A stretch of 12,564 bases of DNA from Caldifermentibacillus hisashii (GCF_027568575.1 NZ_JANUVP010000068.1), one strand, 5' to 3'. Positions 1-7,125 are shown, counted from the stretch's first letter. Notes: generated by a model from the sequence alone, not told the origin. Made by a program: numbers and translations.

Positions 1-102
1 TTTATGCACAAAAATTTAGTGCAGGACTCTGCATTTTTCCTTTGCAAAGCTCTGCACTTTTATTTTGCCATACACAATCTAAAGGTAGAAAGGAGAAAAG
101 AA

Positions 103-378
103 ATGGATCGTTTCTTGAAAATAATTGGTAGTACATTGCTTGCATCGGTCCTTTTAATGGGATGTGCTAATAATGATGATGATAACAATGTAATTGATGA
201 AGATAACAATGACACAGGTAATGGTGGTAACTTAGACGGCGATAACAACGGTAATAATGGGGCCAACAATAACGGGACAAATAACACCCGAACAGATAAT
301 AACAATAATAACAATGATACCGAAGATTTATTAGAAGATAGAAAAGATATCCAAGATAACGATACAAAAGATGAGTAA
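103..378 (+). CDS. Asn/Asp-rich lipoprotein of unknown function, 91 aa
   Basis: A short secreted protein predicted to be anchored to the outer face of the membrane by an N-terminal lipid. Residues 1-20 form a signal peptide (Lys near the start, hydrophobic stretch, then L-M-G) and Cys21 is the lipidation site (lipobox LMGC). After Cys21 almost every residue is Asn, Asp, Gly, Thr or Glu, with runs such as NNDDDNN and six consecutive Asn, so the mature chain should be disordered and acidic. The ATG at 103 is chosen because AGGAG ends a few bases upstream and the signal peptide begins there; the frame stays open back to position 4, but that extension has no ribosome site. It ends at a terminator shared with ywpF. 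No family is recognised. The low complexity could also make it a spacer or a fast-diverging surface protein. Confidence 0.7.
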   Translation: MDRFLKIIGSTLLASVLLMGCANNDDDNNVIDEDNNDTGNGGNLDGDNNGNNGANNNGTNNTRTDNNNNNNDTEDLLEDRKDIQDNDTKDE

Positions 379-389
379 GTAGAATAAAT

Positions 390-430
390 AAGACAGGGGC
401 AAATATGTCATCCCTGTCTTATGTTTATTT
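390..430 (+). terminator. Rho-independent terminator between convergent genes
   Basis: The 9-bp inverted repeat AAGACAGGG (390-398) and CCCTGTCTT (412-420) encloses a 13-nt loop and is followed on the plus strand by a T-rich tract with seven T in a row. It lies between the stop of the lipoprotein gene (378) and the stop of ywpF (425). On the minus strand the tail is only moderately T-rich, so it is strongest for the lipoprotein gene and may serve both. Confidence 0.8.
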
Positions 431-865
431 TTTTGAGGGTCTGCCTACCTTGTTTTTCTTTGTTCTTATTTCTTCTTTAAAAGCAAGTAATAGTTCATTG
501 CCACTTAGTCCTTTATCTAAAAGGAGACCCAATAATTGTTCAGCATAGCCTCTTGAGCGGCTTAAAGTTCCCTCCAACAAAATGCTTACATATTCATCAA
601 CTACTTTTGAATTAATCACATTGACAAGAAAAGTTGCGGGATCATTTTCGGCTTTTGTAATGATTACATTGACCGGAAATTTGTCCTGTGGTTGGTAATT
701 CTCAAAAACGGAAAAATAGGTTCGCTCAATAAAAAGTTCAATTAGCCATGTATTCTTTTCATTTTCTTTGTTTATAATCAAAGCATCAATGAAAGGAATT
801 TGGATCGTCTCATCGTTTTTATCTACCAGTTGAAAAGAAATCAACTTAAATGTCTTCAAAAACAT
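425..865 (-). CDS. ywpF: YwpF-like protein, 146 aa
   Basis: A soluble protein of unknown biochemical role, assigned to the YwpF family of Bacillaceae. It has no signal peptide or membrane segment. The N-terminus (FLKTFKLISFQLVD) reads like the beta-rich start of the family, and the C-terminus is basic (KKNKVGRPSKK). Its length is close to the roughly 136 residues of the B. subtilis protein. The ATG at 865 is preceded by GGGGAGG. The neighbourhood supports the name: in B. subtilis ywpF also sits beside ssbB. Here the two are divergent and share a 293-bp AT-rich region. The call rests on general resemblance and context, with no catalytic motif to confirm it. Confidence 0.7.
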   Translation of the reverse strand: MFLKTFKLISFQLVDKNDETIQIPFIDALIINKENEKNTWLIELFIERTYFSVFENYQPQDKFPVNVIITKAENDPATFLVNVINSKVVDEYVSILLEGTLSRSRGYAEQLLGLLLDKGLSGNELLLAFKEEIRTKKNKVGRPSKK

Positions 866-894
866 CAGCCTCCCCGCAAAATTCTGTTATTCAC

Positions 895-903
895 ATTTTA
901 CCA
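895..903 (-). promoter_or_regulatory. Possible extended -10 promoter for ywpF
   Basis: On the minus strand this reads TGGTAAAAT, an extended -10 (TGnTAAAAT) about 30 bp upstream of the ywpF start. No good -35 is seen, which is tolerated with an extended -10. Tentative. Confidence 0.35.
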
Positions 904-987
904 TGATAAATATTGAAGTACTAGTCAGAATAAGGAGTAAAATTTTACTAATTATATAAGTAAAAAATTAACTTGCAGAAAGAGCTA

Positions 988-1042
988 TAAATACCATTTT
1001 TCCACTTATAGACACCATTTTTATAAAAATAAAGCCCATTTT
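988..1042 (+). promoter_or_regulatory. Three phased AT-boxes: probable ComK-binding site upstream of ssbB
   Basis: Three 13-bp boxes resembling the ComK AT-box (AAAA-N5-TTTT) start at 988, 1009 and 1030: TAAA-TACCA-TTTT, TAGA-CACCA-TTTT and TAAA-GCCCA-TTTT. Every box keeps a perfect TTTT half and a CCA core; the left halves have one or two mismatches. The offset is exactly 21 bp, meaning an 8-bp gap, which is one of the spacings known for functional ComK sites (two helical turns). In B. subtilis ssbB is a ComK-dependent late competence gene. The boxes and spacing are seen directly; ComK binding is inferred. Confidence 0.65.
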
Positions 1043-1099
1043 TCAAGTAAAACATAGTAAAAAATAGGTAAAAAGCACCTATAACTGGCAAATCAAAAT

Positions 1100-1128
1100 T
1101 TTACAACATAATAAAATTGTCCTATGAT
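1100..1128 (+). promoter_or_regulatory. Sigma-A promoter of ssbB
   Basis: TTTACA at 1100-1105 (5 of 6 matches to TTGACA) and TATGAT at 1123-1128 (5 of 6) are separated by 17 bp. Transcription would start near 1135, just upstream of the ribosome site at 1147. This rules out any ssbB start further upstream. The AT-boxes lie about 60-110 bp upstream of the -35. Confidence 0.75.
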
Positions 1129-1158
1129 TATAGTAACAAATTGATTGGAGGTGAAAAG

Positions 1159-1515
1159 TTGATTAACCAGGTAACATTGGTAGGAAGACTGACGAGGGAC
1201 CCGGAATTGAAATTAACGCAAGAAGGGGTTGCCTTAACAAATATTACGCTGGCAGTGAATCGAAATTATCGGTCCACGAGCGGCAGTATTGAAACAGATT
1301 TTGTTCAGTGCACACTCTGGCGGCGAGCAGCAGAGAACACCGTACAATATTGCCAAAAGGGTTCGATCATTGGAATTATTGGCCGAATCCAGACGCGAAA
1401 TTACGAAAATAGTGAAGGGAAAAGGGTTTATGTTACGGAAGTTGTTGCTGATAGTGTCCGCTTTTTGGGAGGCAGGCCGGCAGAGGACAAGGAAATCGCC
1501 GCAACAAATGCATAA
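1159..1515 (+). CDS. ssbB: Single-stranded DNA-binding protein, competence type, 118 aa
   Basis: Binds single-stranded DNA through one OB-fold. The start (INQVTLVGRLTRDPEL), residues 29-35 (ITLAVNR), FVQCTLWRRAAEN (about 48-60, with Trp54), the GRIQTR segment and YVTEVVADSVRFL (about 91-103) are standard SSB family sequence. The protein stops soon after the OB-fold and lacks both the long Gly/Gln-rich linker and the acidic DDDLPF-type tail of the essential SsbA. This matches the short SsbB (113 aa in B. subtilis), which protects incoming DNA during transformation. The TTG at 1159 is the start because GGAGGTG (1147-1153) precedes it and the protein then begins exactly like its homologues; an upstream in-frame TTG lies within the promoter. 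No terminator follows directly, so read-through into the next small frame is possible. Confidence 0.92.
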   Translation: MINQVTLVGRLTRDPELKLTQEGVALTNITLAVNRNYRSTSGSIETDFVQCTLWRRAAENTVQYCQKGSIIGIIGRIQTRNYENSEGKRVYVTEVVADSVRFLGGRPAEDKEIAATNA

Positions 1516-1543
1516 GCTCGTTTACATTCCATTAAGGAGGTGA

Positions 1544-1684
1544 TTGCTGAAAAAAAGAAAAGGAATCATAGACGAAAGGGATCTAATTGCTTTCAAAATG
1601 CAATTACAGAACGAAAATGAATATGTAGAATCAAGAGAGAAGGATTATGTAAAGCGAGAGATTTTGGAAGTAAAAGACAAATAG
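1544..1684 (+). CDS. Small basic/acidic protein after ssbB, 46 aa, uncertain
   Basis: A near-perfect ribosome site (AAGGAGGTGA at 1534-1543) lies 19 bp after the ssbB stop, followed by a frame that could start at TTG 1544 or CTG 1547 and ends at TAG 1682-1684. The product is highly charged (begins LKKRKGIIDERDLIAFK, ends EILEVKDK) and probably helical. Spacing favours CTG, start-codon habit favours TTG. The frame stays open beyond the TAG to about 1735, and a neighbouring frame then encodes a further short, protein-like stretch (1722-1805, beginning MKTYDFRQGHDIG). The whole may therefore be the front of a decayed gene rather than a complete small one. No family is recognised. Probably cotranscribed with ssbB. 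Confidence 0.4.
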   Translation: MLKKRKGIIDERDLIAFKMQLQNENEYVESREKDYVKREILEVKDK

Positions 1685-1875
1685 ACCGATGTGTTGCTTG
1701 AAGGATTTATGATGAAAACCTATGAAAACTTATGATTTTCGTCAAGGCCATGATATTGGAGTCGATTTGTTGGAGAAAGTTGTATCTTACAAAACTATAG
1801 ACTAAATGGATAGTATGATACTGTCTTAAAAAGGGAGATATTCGTAGCAGTTTGAATTTTATAGTGTAAAGAAAA

Positions 1876-1905
1876 TTGACAGGGCAGAATCTTTAACAGT
1901 ATTGT
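1876..1905 (+). promoter_or_regulatory. Possible sigma-A promoter before the 54-aa gene
   Basis: A perfect -35 TTGACA (1876-1881) is followed after 18 bp by TATTGT (1900-1905), which matches the -10 at 4 of 6 positions. The start would fall around 1912, only a few bases from the ribosome site at 1918, giving a very short leader. Confidence 0.4.
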
Positions 1906-1927
1906 GAACAATTCTGTGGAGGTGACT

Positions 1928-2092
1928 ATGTCAACAAGATTTGAGAATTATTTTCAGCTGGAGGAGATGATTCAGCTTCTGATTCGAATTGTAGGAAAAT
2001 CGAATGAAAAGATTATGAATTTAGAAGAAAAATTAAAACAACTGGAAGATATCGTAATCGAATCAGGAGAGGGAAACATACAAAATAAGTAA
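1928..2092 (+). CDS. Small putative coiled-coil protein, 54 aa
   Basis: Unrecognised soluble small protein. The ATG at 1928 follows GGAGGTG (1918-1924) with good spacing, and codon use looks normal for the window. The chain is largely helical: FQLEEMIQLLIRIV (residues 9-22) and IMNLEEKLKQLEDIVI (about 29-44) place Leu/Ile at heptad-like spacing, suggesting a short amphipathic coiled coil and oligomerisation or binding to a partner helix. There are no cysteines and no signal peptide. It lies alone between ssbB and ywqA with its own candidate promoter; the next plus-strand terminator is at 2406. The strong ribosome site argues for a real gene. Function unknown. Confidence 0.55.
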   Translation: MSTRFENYFQLEEMIQLLIRIVGKSNEKIMNLEEKLKQLEDIVIESGEGNIQNK

Positions 2093-2405
2093 GGAATAAG
2101 GTTAAAAAAGCGGATGTAAGCAAAAACGATATGGATGACAAACTAAAAAGTGATATGGATTGTTAAAAGGTATCATCACTTCTTGAATAATAAATCTTTT
2201 TGGGGATGGTAAAGATTTATTATCGACAATGTTGCATGGAAAAGAAAACAGCAAGGAAATTCTTCATTCGGTCACTACTCTGACCAAATGAAGCCCCTTG
2301 CCGCTCAAAAGAAGGAAACTTAGAGTTAAAACTATCATACCACAGGTATAAATCAAAGAAAAGCAAATACTTATCGCTACAAAAAGCCACATACAATCCT
2401 TTTTC
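2093..2405 (+). other. Non-coding stretch with short protein-like fragments
   Basis: No complete gene is seen. Two short frames without ribosome sites look protein-like: one reads about 22 codons ending at TAA 2164-2166 (contains KKADVSKNDMDDKLKSDMD), the other reads through 2229-2291 (contains MLHGKENSKEILHSV) and is open upstream for about a dozen codons. They may be remnants of a degraded gene. Nothing identifiable follows up to the terminator. Confidence 0.3.
2187..2223. repeat. AT-rich perfect inverted repeat (13-bp arms)
   Basis: ATAATAAATCTTT (2187-2199) is exactly complementary to AAAGATTTATTAT (2211-2223), with an 11-nt G-rich loop. No T-tract follows on either strand, so it is not an ordinary terminator. 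It lies within gene debris between the 54-aa gene and the terminator at 2406. Confidence 0.6.
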
Positions 2406-2440
2406 AAAAAACCGGTTTTGGGTAAAACCGGTTTTTTCTT
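2406..2440 (+). terminator. Strong symmetrical Rho-independent terminator
   Basis: Fourteen-bp arms AAAAAACCGGTTTT (2406-2419) and AAAACCGGTTTTTT (2424-2437) enclose the loop GGGT. The T-run is part of the stem, so the structure can also work on the minus strand. It would end transcription from the ssbB/54-aa region, and possibly leftward transcripts from ywqBA, which lack a closer terminator. Confidence 0.85.
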
Positions 2441-2490
2441 ACAGAATAAGAAAGTATAAAAATAAAAGTAAATAACTTGGGATTAGTTTT

Positions 2491-2697
2491 ATTGTCTAGT
2501 TACGAGCGCCAGCGACTGAGAAACCAGCTCCGCTTTCATGTGCTCCTGTGCCATAGTAGACTATTCGAGGAAGCAACTCTGTTCTCATTGCGGGAGGTCG
2601 GGCCACAGGACGTGGTCTGACATGCGTTGCAAAAGGACGTTGCGCTTTTTGCCGGCCAGTTTGTACGTCGCAAATAGGGCGCGACTCTCGCTTTTCC
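2491..2697. repeat. GC-richer Bacillaceae-type intergenic repeat next to ywqA
   Basis: About 205 bp, visibly richer in G+C than the flanks, with no credible gene. Read on the minus strand it opens with GGAAAAGCGAGAGTCGCGCC and closes with GGCGCTCGTAACTAGACAAT. From memory this resembles the ends of an intergenic repeat common in Bacillaceae genomes (ends like GAAAAGCG..AGCGCC and GGCGCTGGAGCTAGACAAT). It contains short inverted repeats: GTCGC/GCGAC (2667-2671 and 2681-2685) and GCAAAA/TTTTGC (2629-2634 and 2647-2652). It abuts the ywqA stop codon at 2698. The family assignment is recollection, not a search result. Confidence 0.5.
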
Positions 2698-5670
2698 TTA
2701 TTCCAACTTCAAAATATCATACAAATCTTCATCGGACATATCGGCGAGCCATTGATCACTTTGGATAATCTGGTCGTTTAACGTTTGCTTTTTCTCCAGC
2801 ATGGCGTCAATTTTTTCCTCAAGCGTTCCGGTCGTAATAAATTTATGGACATGAACAAATTTTGTCTGCCCAATGCGGTAGGCTCGGTCGGTTGCCTGAT
2901 TTTCAACAGCAGGGTTCCACCAGCGATCATAGTGAATTACATGGTTTGCCGCCGTTAAGTTCAGTCCAGTGCCGCCAGCCTTTAATGATAGCAACAAAAT
3001 CGGAAATTCACCCTTTTGAAAGTTGTTTATTAACGTGTCCCGCTGCTGTTTGCTCGTTGAACCGTTCAAAAACGGCACCTTTAATCCGTAACGGGCTTCC
3101 AAAACAGATTGAATCATTTCCCCCATACCAATATATTGCGTGAAAATCAGGCCGCTTTCGTTTTGATCCATGACCGTGTCGAACAGTTCAACTAATTTTT
3201 CCAGCTTCGTTGAACGTTCGATTAATTCTTCGCCACGTGCCTGGTGTTCTTTTAAAAAGAGGGCAGGATGATTACAGAGCTGCTTCAGCATACTAAGCAA
3301 TTTCAGCACATAGCCTTTCCGTTCAAAACCGGACAGGGTAGCTAGACGGTCAAACGTATCTTTGACGATTTGCTCATATAGGCTTGCTTGTTCAACAGTA
3401 AGTGGGCAATATTCCTTTTGCTCAATTTTATCAGGCAAATTGAGCGCCACTTCTTCATCATTTTTCGTACGTCGCAACAGAAACGGTCGGATGAGCTTTT
3501 GCAACTCCTGAATTTTTTCCTTATTATCTTGTCGTTCAATCGGCAGAACAAAACGTTGTTGGAAGCGGGTGAGACTGCCAAGATAACCTTTATTGATAAA
3601 ATCAAAAATCGACCAAAGCTCAGTTAAACGGTTTTCCATCGGTGTGCCGGTTAAAGCAATATGATGGTTGCCCTTCAATTTGCGAATGGCGCGCGATTGC
3701 TTGGTTGCGGCATTTTTTATATTTTGTGCTTCATCTAAAATGATCGCTTCCCATTTTAGTGAAGAAAGTTCTTCAAAATCCAAGTGTGACAGTCCATAAG
3801 TCGTCAGAACCACATCATATGAGTGCTCACCGGTTAATGTTTCGGTAAATTGTTCAGCTTTTAACCGACTTGCTCCGTAATGTAAGTATACATGAAGATC
3901 TGGTGAAAATCGTTCCAGCTCTTTTTGCCAGTTACCAAGCACCGAGGTCGGACATATGATTAAGCTTGGACCGGACGCCGGATTGTTCTCCTTTACAAGC
4001 AACAAATAGGCAATCAACTGAATCGTCTTACCAAGCCCCATATCATCGGCTAAACAGGCCCCGAAACCATATTGCCGTAAAAAATAAAGCCAGTTCATCC
4101 CTTTTTTCTGATACGGACGGAGCTCACCTTGGAAGCTCGTCGGCACTTCCAAATTCGGAATATCGGTTAAATCGGTTAAGGAGTGAACAAAATTCCTTAA
4201 TTTCGGGTGCAATTCAATTTGAATACGGGAAAAAATTCGCTGATCATTGTCCTCATCAAGCGAGTCCGGCTCTTCATTGTCGCCGCCATACAACAATTGC
4301 TGCTCAATAAAATCTTGAACCCGCATACCTTCTTTTTCTGCCTTTTCCATAATTGCTTGCATTTTTTTAATAAAAGCAGGGTCAAGCTTCATCCATTGTC
4401 CGCCAACATTAATCAGGCGGCGATTTTCCTCAACCAGTTTACGGAATTCAGCTTCTGACAGATCGACCCCGGCCATAGAAACCCGCCATTCATAATCAAG
4501 TAAAGCATTCAAGCCAACAAAGGACGGCCCGCCGGAACTCGATTTTACCCTGGCCTTTAAGCGCATATTGGCATTTTTTAACGCTTCCCACCAAGACGGC
4601 AAAAGAATATCAATACCGAGAAGCAATAGTTTTTCACTGGCATTGGTCAAAAACGCCCAAGCCTCATCCTCCGTCAGTTCTTCCTTGATAATTGGGGGAG
4701 CTGAAAGATTAGCATCGTTCATTTTCTCATACTCGCCGGCTGCTTTATCTTCATTTGCCAGCCATGGAATCAGCCTTGCTATCCGCTTTTGTTCGGCAAC
4801 AACTTCCTCAAAATACGGTTCCCACTTTTTCGGCGGTCGTTTTTTGCCTCGTTTTGCCGGGTTGAAGACAACGACTGTTTCCGGCTTCTTTATATCTCGC
4901 AATACCGTTGTCAGCTGCCACATTTCTCCATCTTCATGCGGTTCCTCAAGTCGAAGCCCGATTGTAAACGGTAAATCTGTCTCACTGGCGCCGATCCATT
5001 GTAAAAATTTTTTTTCATCAAAAAATGAGGCGACATCGAGCCCGTCGGCAATAGCATTTTGCAACAATTCTTTCCGCTTGTGCCACTGCTTTCCTAATTT
5101 CGGCAGCCGTGATAAATACGATTCCACCCCATTATGGAATAAATGTTGTACAAACTCCTTCATCCGTATCGGTTCTCCACCAACATCTTCCTCACGATCA
5201 ACAAAAAGCTCAGTCATCGGTGTTTCCCAAAATTCCGGCAAAAACTCGTACCAAACTTGATCCGGAACTTCCCAGCGAAACTCCCCGTTTTTCCAGCTTT
5301 CAAAGTCCGGTTTAAAGCGTTTTTCCACAATCGTTTCATAAATAACTGGAGAAATGGCTAAGAGCGAGTTGGCAAGCTCATCAAACTCCCATTGAATAAA
5401 CTGGTTAAATGGTTCGGTTCCGAATAACTCAAGCGTTTCAAAAGGATCCAACAACACACCATCAATGGCAATGGTTCGGTTTCCAATTTGAAAGTGCACG
5501 GTCGTCGCGTTTAATTTCGAACCGTAAAAACTGCTTTCATGCCATTGAAACAGCGGAAAAGTCCAGGCAGGAAGCGGTACACCGGGTTCGCCGTTTTCAA
5601 AAGCGTACAGAAAGAAATTTCCTTCTTTCAATTGAATACAATGAATTTCAAACTGTTTCGTTTTCAACAT
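2698..5670 (-). CDS. ywqA: Snf2-family ATPase/helicase YwqA, 990 aa
   Basis: A DNA-translocating ATPase of the SWI2/SNF2 group (superfamily 2), acting in the cytoplasm on DNA or DNA-protein complexes; its exact role in Bacillus is not established. The C-terminal half (about 515-985) has the full two-lobe motor: LRPYQKKGMNWL (517-528), Walker A DDMGLGKT (542-549, Lys548), DEAQ box (646-649), TGTPMEN (674-680), LSLKAGGTGLNL (894-905) and Q925..DRAYRIGQ (928-935) with the arginine finger. The DEAQ variant is typical of bacterial members. The N-terminal 510 residues match the family's long accessory region, including the Snf2-associated domain around 300-430. No key residue is missing. The ATG at 5670 has AAAGGGG upstream and overlaps the end of ywqB by 23 bp, which implies translational coupling. 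Confidence 0.92.
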   Translation of the reverse strand: MLKTKQFEIHCIQLKEGNFFLYAFENGEPGVPLPAWTFPLFQWHESSFYGSKLNATTVHFQIGNRTIAIDGVLLDPFETLELFGTEPFNQFIQWEFDELANSLLAISPVIYETIVEKRFKPDFESWKNGEFRWEVPDQVWYEFLPEFWETPMTELFVDREEDVGGEPIRMKEFVQHLFHNGVESYLSRLPKLGKQWHKRKELLQNAIADGLDVASFFDEKKFLQWIGASETDLPFTIGLRLEEPHEDGEMWQLTTVLRDIKKPETVVVFNPAKRGKKRPPKKWEPYFEEVVAEQKRIARLIPWLANEDKAAGEYEKMNDANLSAPPIIKEELTEDEAWAFLTNASEKLLLLGIDILLPSWWEALKNANMRLKARVKSSSGGPSFVGLNALLDYEWRVSMAGVDLSEAEFRKLVEENRRLINVGGQWMKLDPAFIKKMQAIMEKAEKEGMRVQDFIEQQLLYGGDNEEPDSLDEDNDQRIFSRIQIELHPKLRNFVHSLTDLTDIPNLEVPTSFQGELRPYQKKGMNWLYFLRQYGFGACLADDMGLGKTIQLIAYLLLVKENNPASGPSLIICPTSVLGNWQKELERFSPDLHVYLHYGASRLKAEQFTETLTGEHSYDVVLTTYGLSHLDFEELSSLKWEAIILDEAQNIKNAATKQSRAIRKLKGNHHIALTGTPMENRLTELWSIFDFINKGYLGSLTRFQQRFVLPIERQDNKEKIQELQKLIRPFLLRRTKNDEEVALNLPDKIEQKEYCPLTVEQASLYEQIVKDTFDRLATLSGFERKGYVLKLLSMLKQLCNHPALFLKEHQARGEELIERSTKLEKLVELFDTVMDQNESGLIFTQYIGMGEMIQSVLEARYGLKVPFLNGSTSKQQRDTLINNFQKGEFPILLLSLKAGGTGLNLTAANHVIHYDRWWNPAVENQATDRAYRIGQTKFVHVHKFITTGTLEEKIDAMLEKKQTLNDQIIQSDQWLADMSDEDLYDILKLE

Positions 5671-6865
5671 TAATTAACTTACCCCTTTGACACTCTTCTT
5701 GAAATGCTCGAAGTCGCTTTGTTTTTTGCAAAAGTTGTTCAAAGTAGACTTCCCATTTTTCTTCTTTTTTTAGCTTCTTATAGATTGTGCGCAGCTTTTT
5801 TAAATAGCGTACAGCCTCTTTATAGTTTTGTCGGTTTTTTTGTTGAATCGCCATCTCAATTTTTCGATGATAGTAAGGAAGAAGATATTGCGGTTCCTCC
5901 TTTTGAATCGTTCGTAAAATATCATTGCTTAAATAACTGAAGTTGGAAAGTTGAACAAACTCGATCAATTTTCTGTACTCTTTCCGTTCAAAATAAAAGG
6001 ATGATAATTCTCTGGTTGTAAAAGGATACATAGCAATTAACAGTTGCTCATATAAATCGTATCTGCCCGTTTCTTTAGCAAATTGATGAAACTCTTCATC
6101 AATGGAGTAGAAAAATGTTTTCTTAGTCGAATAACTAATGGTATCTAAATAATCTTTGAGATGCTCAATCAGAAATTGTGCTAATTTTGTAAAGCCATTC
6201 CAATTTTCCTTGGCAAAATAATGATCCATGAATAGGAGGATATAAGATATCGAATGGTTACCGATATTTTTTAATAACGCTAACGATTCTTCTACCCGAC
6301 CGGCTAAAAATAATTGGAACATATAAGCAAATTGCCAAGAAGAATCCATTGTGCCTTTTTTCGCCGTCTTTTCCGCAAAATCTAGTTCCTCATTTCGCAA
6401 CTTTGGGCGGGTAAACAGATAATTCCATAAATTCCAGTATATTTGCAAGATATCATGTTTAAAGGCACCTTCTAAAAACAGCAATTCCCTTACATCCAAT
6501 CGGAGTTTTTCACAAATCGGGTCATAGGAAAAAGGCATCGGACTCGGTAAATGTTTCAATGCGTTTTGAATATCGGCGTAAATAATTTCGAACAGCTGCC
6601 TGCAAGTATCTTCAATCTCCTGGTAGCTGTAGCGGCTCGACTCAAACCAATTCTGTAAATTTTGCAGAAGACGGACATTCACGACAATTTTATACAGGCT
6701 GTGTTGTTCTCTCCTTACTTTATACAGATCATCCCGATTCAATTTTTTTAAAATCATCAATCCGTATAAATTTACTAAGTATGGTGGTAATGATTTCTTT
6801 TTCAATATGTCATTTTTAAAAAGTTCATCTGTATATTCAACCCAACGATGATAATGATCACTCAT
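5648..6865 (-). CDS. ywqB: YwqB-like protein lacking the SWIM zinc finger, 405 aa
   Basis: Cytoplasmic partner gene of ywqA; family members are SWIM zinc-finger proteins encoded beside Snf2 ATPases. The identification rests on position and on the helical, very basic C-terminus (YHRKIEMAIQQKNRQNYKEA at 332-351, then KKLRTIYKKLKKEEKW and KRLRAFQEECQRGKL), which reads like the end of that family. The SWIM signature (CxC then CxH) is absent: the only cysteines are 88, 118 and 392. At 405 residues it is also shorter than the 500-plus I expect for full YwqB. The ATG at 6865 is chosen because AAAGGAG precedes it by 8 bases; the frame is open 22 codons further upstream without a ribosome site. It could be a natural short form or a divergent paralogue. 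It overlaps ywqA by 23 bp. Confidence 0.7.
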   Translation of the reverse strand: MSDHYHRWVEYTDELFKNDILKKKSLPPYLVNLYGLMILKKLNRDDLYKVRREQHSLYKIVVNVRLLQNLQNWFESSRYSYQEIEDTCRQLFEIIYADIQNALKHLPSPMPFSYDPICEKLRLDVRELLFLEGAFKHDILQIYWNLWNYLFTRPKLRNEELDFAEKTAKKGTMDSSWQFAYMFQLFLAGRVEESLALLKNIGNHSISYILLFMDHYFAKENWNGFTKLAQFLIEHLKDYLDTISYSTKKTFFYSIDEEFHQFAKETGRYDLYEQLLIAMYPFTTRELSSFYFERKEYRKLIEFVQLSNFSYLSNDILRTIQKEEPQYLLPYYHRKIEMAIQQKNRQNYKEAVRYLKKLRTIYKKLKKEEKWEVYFEQLLQKTKRLRAFQEECQRGKLINVENETV

Positions 6866-6946
6866 TAAAAATACTCCTTTCCCAGATGGAATTTTCACTC
6901 CATTGTCCGGGGGTTTTTCACAATCAAACACAATCCATATTCTTTT

Positions 6947-6955
6947 ATTATAGCA
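6947..6955 (-). promoter_or_regulatory. Extended -10 promoter of the ywqBA operon
   Basis: On the minus strand TGCTATAAT is a perfect extended -10. The -35 position (TTCTTT) is weak, as is common for extended -10 promoters. The start would lie near 6940, giving a leader of about 75 nt that includes a small ATGGA/TCCAT inverted repeat before the ywqB ribosome site. Confidence 0.6.
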
Positions 6956-7096
6956 ATTTAGGGTGAAGGAAAGAAGGGGGGACTGAATTGTTTAGTCATG
7001 ATAGGAGTAGAACTCGGTAAATTGTATCTGATTTGACTAAGGGGGATTATGTCAAGAGTTGGATATAATGCCTAATTCCGGTAAGTTTTTAAAGTC

Positions 7097-7125
7097 TTCG
7101 CCGGAAAGCAAACCTCTCCGGCGAA
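7097..7125 (-). terminator. Hairpin downstream of the SpoIIM-family gene, possible terminator
   Basis: Perfect 9-bp inverted repeat TTCGCCGGA (7097-7105) and TCCGGCGAA (7117-7125) with an 11-nt loop, about 90 bp after the stop of the SpoIIM-family gene. On the minus strand only a poor T-tract follows (GACTTTAAAAACTT), so termination is uncertain. The rest of 6956-7211 holds no gene that I can support. Confidence 0.4.

Noticed and set aside
18..60. Repeated CTCTGCA motifs and a small TGCAG/CTGCA hairpin before the lipoprotein gene
   Set aside because: Short and imperfect; could be the terminator of a gene left of the window, but the stem is weak and no gene is visible to assign it to.
1117..1158. 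Longer ssbB reading from an upstream TTG
   Set aside because: That TTG lies between the -35 and -10 of the ssbB promoter, and the extra residues are not part of the SSB family start.
4568..5260. 230-codon plus-strand frame opposite ywqA
   Set aside because: It lies wholly inside the well-supported ywqA coding sequence on the other strand and its product resembles no protein family; a shadow frame.
7048..7071. Seven-codon frame after AAGGGGGA
   Set aside because: Too short and without a promoter; likely chance.
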